Positions 7,337 through 13,014 of a stretch of 13,014 nt of DNA are shown piece by piece; the first letter of the stretch is position 1; each line of letters opens with the position of its first letter. The translations under genes were made by a program, and so were the position numbers. The notes beneath the pieces are model-generated. The model saw only the letters and a program-made list of their open reading frames with translations. It had not been told where the DNA came from and made no database searches. The stretch spans positions 1-13,014 of the forward strand of contig DUHU01000126.1 in NCBI GenBank assembly GCA_013330765.1, written 5' to 3'. The DNA is from Candidatus Poseidoniaceae archaeon. Its GTDB lineage: Archaea; Thermoplasmatota; Poseidoniia; Poseidoniales; Poseidoniaceae.

Positions 7337-9771
7337 GCTTCACCCTCCGTGTAGTCAAACAGGGTCTGTTTTGGTCCGCTCGGAGCAGGGGTCCCGCCGC
7401 CCTCGTCGACCGGCGGAGCAGGCGAATCTTCAGCAGGCACTTCCGGGCCCTCAGGTTCGTCAGCCATTGCTTCCTCCTCTTCTTCCTGGGGCTCACCCGT
7501 GATGATGTCCTCTTGGCGGCGGAGTTCTGCAAGCAACGCGTCGTCCATTTTGGAGGCCCCGATGACGTCGCCCGCACCGCGGTAGAAGACGTCGGTCTCC
7601 GTCCAATCGCCTTTCTCAAGGCCGTCCAGTGCGAAGGTGATGGTGGCGGATTCGCCCGGTTTGAGGGTCTCCAACTTCCACGCCCAGACGCCGGTCATCT
7701 CCGCCCGCCCTCCATGTTCGTTGTCGACCATGACGGCACCTTCACGCTGCGGCCAATTGGCCAACAAGGTGTACGAGCGGGCCTTGGCGGTGTAATTCCG
7801 AAGGGAAATTTCCACCGTCGTCCGCTTGCTTTCTTTGTCCCAAGCCGTCTCTTCTTGGGCGATGACGGCATTCATGATCCTCGTGATCGAACCGGCCAAC
7901 GCCGGGACTTCTCGGTCAAGGATGGCCGCGGATTTCTCGGCGATGGCCGGCAAAATGTCCGTGATGAGTTCGAACTTCTCCTGCGTCTTGGCGAGTTTCT
8001 TCTTCTTCTCCAAGTGCTTGCGCAAGCCCCGCCCCAGTTCGAGCATCGCTTTGCGTGCTTCCTCGCGAACCTCTTCGTTGTCCGCGACCGCTTCCTTGGC
8101 TTCGGACGTAAACTGCACGTTGGTGCTGGCAAGGTGCACGAGGATGGCGGCAGGACCCTTCGGCACACCGTTCCCACCGGGTTGATCGAGTCCGTATTGG
8201 CGCCAGTCCACGGATTCAATGGCCTTGGTCAACATGCATCCTCCCTGCTGGTACATCAACGGCACGCGGTTGGCAAACCGAAGCACTTCGACCGCGGAAT
8301 CGGCGGCCATTCCTTCGCCAAAAATCAGGCCGACCTCGATTTGGAAGGGATTGCCAGTGCTGACCGCCGGCGCACGGGTCAGCGTGGTGACGAAGCGTGA
8401 GTCGATGGTTTTCGACAACCCCTTCTTGATGAGCAGTTCCTCGATGGGCGACAAGCAATCGATGGGTGGCTTGAGCAACTTGACCGCTTCGAAAACGATG
8501 CGAGGATCCCATGCCTTTCGGAGGTGTTTCGAGATGGCGTCTGCCGCTTGCTTGTTCCACGGACCATCGCCGTGCGCCGAGCCGACGGCGCCGACCAATT
8601 CGGTCAAACTCTCTTCCCAATGCATGTCCGTGCGAGCGGTGACGATGCCGACCAAGTCGTCGATGCTTGCGCCGGTGAGGGCGTCCAACAGGTCGCCGTG
8701 TTTCGCATTGGCAATCGGAGCAGTGGGGTTGCCCGGGCGGCGGGCGTTGGCGACGTAAATCCGCGAGCCACGGTGGTCAAGGCGGTAGGGGCGAAGGTAT
8801 CCACGAATTCCTTGGAACGTTTCAGCGAGCGCACGAATCTGCTCGGGATCGAGGCGGCCCGGGCGCGACTTCAGCGGTTGGCCCTTGGCGTCCACAAGGC
8901 CAGAGACCTCGCACATTTCCTTGACCGCTCGACCCGGAACTCCGGAGAAATCGGTCTTGAGAAAGATGCTCAGGTTTGCGGCCTTGGTGGCTTTTGCCAG
9001 ACGGTTCAGTTGGCCAAGCTCGATGCCGTGCGGGTGGGGTTTGATGGCGCTGACCTTGCGGGGGAGGCGTTCGGTGACGCGCGGCCAGTGGGTCCTTTCC
9101 CCGTCCGGGTCAACGAAGGTGATGCTGGCGTGCGGGTTGACGATGCTCGTCATCCGGAGGTACTGCCAGACGCTTTGCTTGCCGCGCTGGAACTTTGCCT
9201 TCATGCGGCATTGCACGTTGAGTCCAGAGACCTTCTCGGTGCCGTCTTCGAGGACCCAAGGCACGCGCTGCTCCTTGCTCTTGATGGCCTTGTTCGACTT
9301 GGTGTCAAGCCCCAGGTCCATCTCGACGGCCGTCGTTTCACTGGCGATCTTGGAACGTACGTGGGTGGGTTTCCCGGTGGTCAATTGGCTGTACATCACC
9401 ACGCCGGTGATGCCGATGCCTTGCTGTCCGCGGGATTGGCGAATGGCGTGAAACCGCGAGCCGAAGAGCAACTGACCAAACACTTTGGCGATGCTGTCGC
9501 GGGGGATGCCGGGACCGTTGTCCTCGACTTCAAGTTCGATGATGTCCCGGCGAGGGTCCGCCTTCCGGATTTCAATGCGGATGTCGGGCAGGATGCGCGC
9601 TTCTTCGCACGCGTCGAGGGCGTTGTCCACGGCCTCCTTGACGGCGGTGATCAGGGAGCGGTGAAGGCTGTCGAACCCAAGGAAGTGTTTGTTCTTCTCA
9701 AAGAATTCAGAGATGGACGCTTGCTTCTGATTCCCGGCCATTCGTGTGGCAATGTCCCTCTTTTCAGTCAT
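7333..9771 (-). CDS. top6B: DNA topoisomerase VI subunit B (GHKL ATPase), long form
   Basis: ATP-binding gate subunit of topoisomerase VI. The GHKL domain has the N box EAVDNALDA (E46, N50), DNGPGIP (84-90) and the glycine-rich lid SRGQQGIGITG (113-123). An H2TH segment lies at about 246-292. KLLKPPIDCLSPIEE (431-445) is the conserved transducer loop region that should carry the switch lysine. Long helices occupy about 555-640. An Ig-like domain at about 648-740 ends in KPGESATITFALDGLEKGDW and neighbouring residues, resembling the C-terminal domain of Methanosarcina Top6B. At 812 residues it is much longer than the Sulfolobus (about 530) and Methanosarcina (about 610) proteins. The excess comes from an apparent insertion at about 330-425 and an acidic, proline-rich tail (755-800) ending in KQTLFDYTEGEA. 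The start is firm: the 32 codons between the upstream stop and this ATG contain no ATG, GTG or TTG in frame. Confidence 0.97.
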   Translation of the reverse strand: MTEKRDIATRMAGNQKQASISEFFEKNKHFLGFDSLHRSLITAVKEAVDNALDACEEARILPDIRIEIRKADPRRDIIELEVEDNGPGIPRDSIAKVFGQLLFGSRFHAIRQSRGQQGIGITGVVMYSQLTTGKPTHVRSKIASETTAVEMDLGLDTKSNKAIKSKEQRVPWVLEDGTEKVSGLNVQCRMKAKFQRGKQSVWQYLRMTSIVNPHASITFVDPDGERTHWPRVTERLPRKVSAIKPHPHGIELGQLNRLAKATKAANLSIFLKTDFSGVPGRAVKEMCEVSGLVDAKGQPLKSRPGRLDPEQIRALAETFQGIRGYLRPYRLDHRGSRIYVANARRPGNPTAPIANAKHGDLLDALTGASIDDLVGIVTARTDMHWEESLTELVGAVGSAHGDGPWNKQAADAISKHLRKAWDPRIVFEAVKLLKPPIDCLSPIEELLIKKGLSKTIDSRFVTTLTRAPAVSTGNPFQIEVGLIFGEGMAADSAVEVLRFANRVPLMYQQGGCMLTKAIESVDWRQYGLDQPGGNGVPKGPAAILVHLASTNVQFTSEAKEAVADNEEVREEARKAMLELGRGLRKHLEKKKKLAKTQEKFELITDILPAIAEKSAAILDREVPALAGSITRIMNAVIAQEETAWDKESKRTTVEISLRNYTAKARSYTLLANWPQREGAVMVDNEHGGRAEMTGVWAWKLETLKPGESATITFALDGLEKGDWTETDVFYRGAGDVIGASKMDDALLAELRRQEDIITGEPQEEEEEAMADEPEGPEVPAEDSPAPPVDEGGGTPAPSGPKQTLFDYTEGEA
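7340..7348 (-). promoter_or_regulatory. Shine-Dalgarno for top6A inside the top6B 3' end
   Basis: On the minus strand this reads GGAGGGTGA and lies three nucleotides before the top6A ATG. It is embedded in the codons for the last residues of Top6B. With the ATGA stop/start overlap it indicates translational coupling, which would keep the A and B subunits near equal amounts. Confidence 0.75.
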
Positions 9772-9867
9772 GCAAGCACCGTCCTGAGGTCCTCCTCCGT
9801 CCCGATGACGTTGGGCCTCGAACGAGGTACAGGCTTCACCGACGGTTCTTGAAGACCCGGGTGGAAA
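9772..9867 (-). other. Spacer between the aconitase-family gene and top6B
   Basis: A 96-bp gap with no convincing TATA element. It contains a short dyad CCTCGAACGAGG (9816-9827) and GAGGTCCTC (9786-9794). A GGAGGAGG run lies about 20 nt before the top6B ATG, too far for a normal Shine-Dalgarno; GGTG is nearer, with five bases between it and the ATG. The whole gap is open in the frame shared by both genes, separated from the upstream gene only by one TGA. Whether top6B has its own promoter here or is read through from upstream cannot be decided. Confidence 0.4.
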
Positions 9868-11859
9868 TCAGGCAAAGAGGTCGTCCCGCCAAGCGGTGAT
9901 GTGTCCCGTGAACGCGCTGGCCGCCACCGTGAGTGGGCTTGCCAAGTAGAGTTGACCGGGACCCGAACGCCCCTGGAAGTTGCGGTTGATGGCCGAGACG
10001 GTCACTTGGCCCACATCGGTCGACACACCGGGGCCTGCGCCGATGCATGCACCACAACCGGGATCGATCAACTTCACACCCACGCGCGCGAACAGGTCAT
10101 GCCATCCCTCGCGCAGGGCGAGGTCCTTGACGTGACCCGAACCGTACTGGATGTAGAATTCCACACCGTTTGCGACAGAGAGGCCAGCGGCTTCAGCGGC
10201 CGTGCACACCTGGGCGTAGTAGGCCACGTCGTCTTCTTTCCCGGCCGTGCATGAACCGCCGTAAGCGATGTCGATGGCGACGGGGGCCAAATCGGCCACG
10301 TTGGCACCGTTGGTCGGGTCCGAAGGAATGCCTTCGTCTGGATTGCCTGGGTGAGCCACCATCGGTTGAATGGTGCTGAGGTCGATGACGTGAACACCGC
10401 CGTCGTAGGTTGCCCCTTCGTCTGGGGCGACCGCGAGAGCACGTTGCGCGTCGAGGTCAAGGTGCGGCATGCGCTCGCCCATCCACGCATAGAGCAGGTC
10501 ATCCGCTTCGCAGATGCCGGTGCGTGCGCTGCACTCCGTGGCCATGTTGCACAAGGTCGCACGTTCGTCCACGGAAAGCGACATCAAACCAGATCCGCCG
10601 AATTCCATGCTGCGGTTGAGGGTCAATTCCTCGCGAGCATGATCGGCGAGGATGTACAAGATCACGTCCTTCGCCGTGCAGCCGGGATGAAGTTCGCCGA
10701 CCAGTTCGAAGCGGATGGACTCAGGCACCTTGACGAAGGTGAATCCGGCGCTGACGAGGTTGGCGTACTCGGTTGCACCCACGCCGTACGTCAACGCGTT
10801 TGAGGCGCCGCCCATGCAGGTATGGCTGTCCGTGGCTTGGATGAAATCGCCGACCTCGATGAATTCCTCCCGGGCCACCTGATGGCAAATGCCGGGCGAC
10901 ACGCCGTCGACGGCGCTGTAGTCCCGAACCCCGGCGTGGACTTGGAAGGCCTTCTGCAGGTCACGCAGGACCTGCACTTTGTGCATGAAGGGGATGAAGC
11001 GAGGATTGTGGTCTGCGTACAGAAGGTGGTCTTCGAACACCGCGAACTTGTCCGGATTGGGCAGGGTGTAGTCCTCACCGTAGACCTCGCTCAGGAAGGT
11101 GTGGACTTGGGCCGTCGTGAATTCGTGGGAATATCCACCTTGCACGCCGGCGATGACCGGGTCATGCGGCTTCACGCACTGTCCTTCGGGTTGGCCGACG
11201 AGGTTCCGGGCGACGATCTTCTCGGCCATCGTCATTGGACGTGCCGTGGTCGTCAATGGCGGGAGGGCCAGTTCGCCCGCCGCAAGGCGCTTGGCGAAGG
11301 GGAACAAACCACCTTCCTCGAGGATCAGGCGCGTCACCGGATCGTAGCGTGAAGTGAACTCCTCGAGCGCGAGTTCCTCGCCGTTTTGCAGGCGCTCGAG
11401 CATCGCGTGGTCGCCCATGAGTTGCCCGAGGTTGATGTTGTTTCGTTCGTGGATGGGGGCGAAGGAGGCCGCAATGACCACGCGGATACCGGCCCAGCGC
11501 TCGCATTGTGCGGCCGTTTCACGGCTGGAACCGGTGCCTTTGCGCTGGCCGGAGACGATGATCTGGAAGCCGCCGTCAATGAGGGCGTTTTCCCTGAAGA
11601 CACGCTCGCCTTCGTGCATGAGGCCGGCATAGGCGTTCTTGGCGATCTCGGCGGGATCGTGGTCGAAGCAGACCCACGCAGGGGTCATCACGTCGGTGTT
11701 GATGTCGTCGAGGAGGTCCTCGACGGACAGGTCCTCCATGCGCAGGTTGACGCCTTCGTAGAGCTGCTTGCGAATGAGGTCGAGGTCCTTGGTCAGGAAG
11801 AGGACGCGGGCGCCTTCCTCGAGCCGGATTTCGGAGGGCGTTTTGTGTTGCATCGCCAT
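9868..11859 (-). CDS. Aconitase-family hydro-lyase, LeuD-LeuC (swivel-first) fusion
   Basis: A [4Fe-4S] dehydratase of the aconitase/isopropylmalate isomerase superfamily, about 663 residues. The small swivel domain comes first: DDINTDVMTPAW at 51-62, then GTGSSRETAA and SFAPIHERNNINLG to about 145. The LeuC-like catalytic part follows: ATDSHTCMGGAS (342-353), GGSCTAGK with cluster Cys 537, DPGCGACIGAGPG with Cys 602 and 605, and the substrate-binding region INRNFQGRSG. Mitochondrial-type aconitase has the swivel last, and typical archaeal LeuC and LeuD are separate. Domain order matches AcnB, but the AcnB HEAT-like domain is absent. GSCT is followed by Ala rather than the usual Asn. The substrate (citrate/isocitrate, isopropylmalate or a homologue) cannot be fixed, and no leucine or TCA genes adjoin. 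The ATG at 11859 is chosen for its GGAG at 5-nt spacing; the frame continues upstream to ATG 11874 and TTG 11895, adding an unconserved-looking Arg-rich stretch. Confidence 0.9.
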   Translation of the reverse strand: MAMQHKTPSEIRLEEGARVLFLTKDLDLIRKQLYEGVNLRMEDLSVEDLLDDINTDVMTPAWVCFDHDPAEIAKNAYAGLMHEGERVFRENALIDGGFQIIVSGQRKGTGSSRETAAQCERWAGIRVVIAASFAPIHERNNINLGQLMGDHAMLERLQNGEELALEEFTSRYDPVTRLILEEGGLFPFAKRLAAGELALPPLTTTARPMTMAEKIVARNLVGQPEGQCVKPHDPVIAGVQGGYSHEFTTAQVHTFLSEVYGEDYTLPNPDKFAVFEDHLLYADHNPRFIPFMHKVQVLRDLQKAFQVHAGVRDYSAVDGVSPGICHQVAREEFIEVGDFIQATDSHTCMGGASNALTYGVGATEYANLVSAGFTFVKVPESIRFELVGELHPGCTAKDVILYILADHAREELTLNRSMEFGGSGLMSLSVDERATLCNMATECSARTGICEADDLLYAWMGERMPHLDLDAQRALAVAPDEGATYDGGVHVIDLSTIQPMVAHPGNPDEGIPSDPTNGANVADLAPVAIDIAYGGSCTAGKEDDVAYYAQVCTAAEAAGLSVANGVEFYIQYGSGHVKDLALREGWHDLFARVGVKLIDPGCGACIGAGPGVSTDVGQVTVSAINRNFQGRSGPGQLYLASPLTVAASAFTGHITAWRDDLFA

Positions 11860-11864
11860 CCCCG

Positions 11865-11868
11865 CTCC
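11865..11868 (-). promoter_or_regulatory. Shine-Dalgarno deciding the aconitase-family start
   Basis: GGAG on the minus strand, five nucleotides before the ATG at 11859. This spacing favours 11859 over the upstream ATG (11874) and TTG (11895) in the same frame. An ATG two codons further in (11853) remains possible. Confidence 0.5.
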
Positions 11869-11944
11869 GCCCATCCGTCGCACCCGTTTAACCAAATCGG
11901 GAGGGCATCTGTGGCCTCAAAGACCGTTCACCAAGGACATGTAT

Positions 11945-11963
11945 TTTCCAAATCACGTGGAAA
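11945..11963. repeat. Intergenic dyad 1, candidate operator
   Basis: TTTCCA and TGGAAA form a perfect 6-bp inverted repeat around a 7-nt spacer. It contains CACGTG (11954-11959) and the sequence AAATCACGTG (11950-11959), which recurs with one change 30 bp downstream. The left arm overlaps the best candidate BRE/TATA of the aconitase-family gene, a position suited to repression. Confidence 0.5.
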
Positions 11964-11976
11964 CGGTGCACTGCGT

Positions 11977-11995
11977 CCTAAATCAAGTGTTTAGG
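11977..11995. repeat. Intergenic dyad 2, candidate operator
   Basis: CCTAAA and TTTAGG form a perfect 6-bp inverted repeat around a 7-nt spacer, the same geometry as dyad 1. Centres are 32 bp apart, close to three helical turns, so proteins bound at both would face the same side. AAATCAAGTG (11980-11989) matches dyad 1's AAATCACGTG at 9 of 10 positions. A second inverted pair, CAAGT (11984-11988) and ACTTG (11997-12001), is interleaved with it. Confidence 0.5.
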
Positions 11996-12041
11996 TACTT
12001 GGACTCCACGGAATAATGTTCAAATACCATACCGGTTGGGG

Positions 12042-12047
12042 TTTAAG
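12042..12047 (+). promoter_or_regulatory. Candidate TATA element of tfb
   Basis: TTTAAG lies 39 nt before the tfb ATG. A start site about 25 nt downstream, near 12070, would give a short leader that still includes the GGGTGA Shine-Dalgarno. The match to an archaeal TATA box is partial, and AATAAT at 12012 is an alternative. Confidence 0.35.
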
Positions 12048-12052
12048 TCGTA

Positions 12053-12069
12053 GACTCGGTTGCTGAGTC
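12053..12069. repeat. Dyad between the tfb TATA and start site
   Basis: GACTC and GAGTC form a 5-bp inverted repeat with a 7-nt spacer. It lies just downstream of TTTAAG and around the predicted start site, the usual location of archaeal repressor operators. It could alternatively be a weak leader hairpin. Confidence 0.35.
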
Positions 12070-12074
12070 CAAAT

Positions 12075-12080
12075 GGGTGA
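12075..12080 (+). promoter_or_regulatory. Shine-Dalgarno deciding the tfb start
   Basis: GGGTGA lies five nucleotides before the ATG at 12086. The in-frame GTG at 12077 sits inside this motif, so it is more likely part of the ribosome-binding site than the start codon. Confidence 0.65.
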
Positions 12081-12085
12081 GCGTA

Positions 12086-13012
12086 ATGGAAGACAGGCAT
12101 GTGGAAGACGTCGTGAAATGCAATGAATGTGGCAGCCGAAGCCTCACCCGCGACGAGACCCGCGGCGAACTGGTCTGCGACGATTGCGGGCTGGTGCTCG
12201 AAGACAACGTCATCGACCAGGGCGCCGAATGGCGCGTCTTCTCCCCCGAACAAGGCGACCAGCGCGCCCGTACCGGTGCTCCGATGACCGTCATGCTCCA
12301 CGACAAGGGATTGTCCACGGACATCGACTGGCAGAACAAGGACTACTCGGGCAAGACGATCAACTCGCGCTACCGCTCCCAGTTCTACCGCATGCGCAAG
12401 TGGCAGAAGCGCTCCCGCGTGAGCAACGCCACCGAGCGCAACCTTGCCATGGCCCTTGCCGAGCTGGACCGCATGGCCAGCCGCCTCGAGCTGCCCAAGT
12501 CGGTCCGTGAAGCGGCCGCTGTGAACTACAAGAAAGCCGTCGACAAGCGCCTGATTCGCGGCCGCTCCATCGAAGGTGTCGCTGCAGCGTCCCTGTACGC
12601 CGCCTGCCGCCAGTGCGGCGTGCCCCGCACCCTCGACGAGATTGGACAAGCCAGCCGCACCGGCCGCAAGGAAATCGGCCGCACGTACCGCTTCATGGTC
12701 CGTGAACTGAAGATGAAGATCATGCCCACCGGGCCTGAGGATTACATCTCCCGCTTCTGCAGCGGTCTCGGCCTCGACGCCGAGGTCGAAGCGAAGGCCT
12801 ACGAACTCATCAAGGCCGCCCAGGAGAAGGAATTGACCAGCGGTCGTGGCCCCACCGGCATCGCCGCCTCGATCATCTACATCGCCTCAGTGCTGTGTGG
12901 AAAGCGCCGTACGCAGCGTGAAGTGGCTGAAGTCGCCGGTGTGACGGAAGTCACCATTCGAAATCGATACAAGGAACTGATTCAAAACCTCAACATCGAA
13001 CTCGACATTTGA
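12086..13012 (+). CDS. tfb: Transcription initiation factor B (TFB/TFIIB)
   Basis: General initiation factor that binds TBP on the TATA box, reads the BRE and recruits RNA polymerase. It is 308 residues from the ATG, the usual length. The N-terminal zinc ribbon has CNEC and CDDC (Cys 12, 15, 31, 34). The B-reader/linker region follows with [23 protein letters not shown], close to the archaeal consensus. Two cyclin-like repeats make up the core: about 112-205 ([15 protein letters not shown]) and about 206-305 ([14 protein letters not shown]). The second ends in a helix-turn-helix, [20 protein letters not shown], which should contact the BRE. The gene is complete, with its stop just before the window edge. 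ATG 12086 is preferred to GTG 12077 because GGGTGA precedes it at ideal spacing. Archaea often carry several tfb paralogues, so this need not be the only one. Confidence 0.97.
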   Translation: MEDRHVEDVVKCNECGSRSLTRDETRGELVCDDCGLVLEDNVIDQGAEWRVFSPEQGDQRARTGAPMTVMLHDKGLSTDIDWQNKDYSGKTINSRYRSQFYRMRKWQKRSRVSNATERNLAMALAELDRMASRLELPKSVREAAAVNYKKAVDKRLIRGRSIEGVAAASLYAACRQCGVPRTLDEIGQASRTGRKEIGRTYRFMVRELKMKIMPTGPEDYISRFCSGLGLDAEVEAKAYELIKAAQEKELTSGRGPTGIAASIIYIASVLCGKRRTQREVAEVAGVTEVTIRNRYKELIQNLNIELDI

Positions 13013-13014
13013 GT

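Larger units (their letters stand above)
11860..12085. promoter_or_regulatory. Divergent intergenic regulatory region between the aconitase-family gene and tfb
   Basis: A 226-bp non-coding stretch, clearly more AT-rich than its surroundings. Candidate minus-strand promoter for the aconitase-family gene: GGAAAATACATG read from 11949 to 11938 (BRE-like purines then a weak TATA), which would give a leader of roughly 60 nt. A second, TTTGGTTAAACG (11895-11884), would be nearly leaderless and would exclude the Shine-Dalgarno. Candidate plus-strand TATA elements for tfb are AATAAT (12012-12017) and TTTAAG (12042-12047). Several dyads listed separately lie between them. Promoter assignments are tentative. 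Confidence 0.5.

Noticed and set aside
8524..9852. A 442-codon plus-strand open frame opposite top6B
   Set aside because: It lies wholly across the conserved GHKL and transducer codons of top6B, has no recognisable motif and no ribosome-binding site. It is a shadow frame.
9772..9870. Possible stop readthrough or broken fusion between the aconitase-family gene and top6B, since both share a frame with only one TGA between them
   Set aside because: The aconitase-family protein ends at the normal family C-terminus and Top6B begins with a normal N-terminus. The 32 intervening codons resemble no domain, and an open gap of this length is unremarkable at high GC.
11860..11895. TTG at 11895 or ATG at 11874 as the start of the aconitase-family gene
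   Set aside because: TTG is a rare start, and the extra residues (VKRVRRMGGAG) do not resemble the family N-terminus. GGAG at ideal spacing favours the ATG at 11859. ATG 11874 cannot be fully excluded.
11977..12001. RNA pseudoknot riboswitch in the intergenic region
   Set aside because: The loops would be one base each, too short to span the 5- and 6-bp stems, and the site lies upstream of the likely tfb start site, so it may not be transcribed.
12077..12079. GTG at 12077 as the tfb start
   Set aside because: It lies within GGGTGA, the Shine-Dalgarno for the ATG at 12086, and adds only three residues outside the zinc ribbon.
1..13014. CRISPR arrays, tRNA or rRNA genes, insertion sequences, defence systems
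   Set aside because: None was seen. There is no regularly spaced repeat, no tRNA-like cloverleaf in the gaps, and no transposase, integrase or nuclease-defence motif in any real gene.

Overview
The window looks archaeal. It encodes both subunits of DNA topoisomerase VI, a TFB general transcription factor with an N-terminal zinc ribbon, and an archaeal ArsR-type winged-helix regulator. The DNA is GC-rich with short intergenic gaps. A giant C-terminally anchored surface protein with HIAW-type propeller repeats and NEW3/CARDB-like domains would suit the marine Thermoplasmatota (Poseidoniales, former Marine Group II). That lineage call is inference; the archaeal call is firm. Thermoplasmatales in the strict sense are known to lack topoisomerase VI, so they are unlikely.

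Layout. Positions 3-3806 (+) hold the 3' part of a large cell-surface protein whose start lies upstream of the window. It converges, with a 12-bp gap, on a run of six minus-strand genes. Read in transcription order from the right these are: an aconitase-family LeuD-LeuC fusion (11859-9868), top6B (9771-7333), top6A (7336-6236), two small membrane proteins with the same topology (6191-5247 and 5237-4623), and an ArsR/COG1777-like regulator (4571-3819). Diverging from the aconitase-family gene is tfb (12086-13012, +).

How they fit together. top6B and top6A overlap by ATGA and are clearly translationally coupled. The two membrane-protein genes follow at 44 bp and 9 bp, the second with a strong Shine-Dalgarno overlapping the previous stop codon, so a top6B-top6A-membrane-protein transcript is likely. 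The regulator follows after 51 bp and may have its own promoter.

The only long non-coding stretch (11860-12085) separates the divergent aconitase-family and tfb genes. It holds two 19-bp dyads with 7-nt spacers. They share a 10-bp near-direct repeat (AAATCAmGTG) exactly 30 bp apart. A further dyad lies next to a TATA-like element of tfb.

I see no tRNA, rRNA, CRISPR array, insertion sequence or phage gene. The window is mostly core genes. The points most worth following are the PCNA-binding-like motif ending Top6B, the intergenic operator pair, and the uncharacterised membrane-protein pair behind topoisomerase VI.
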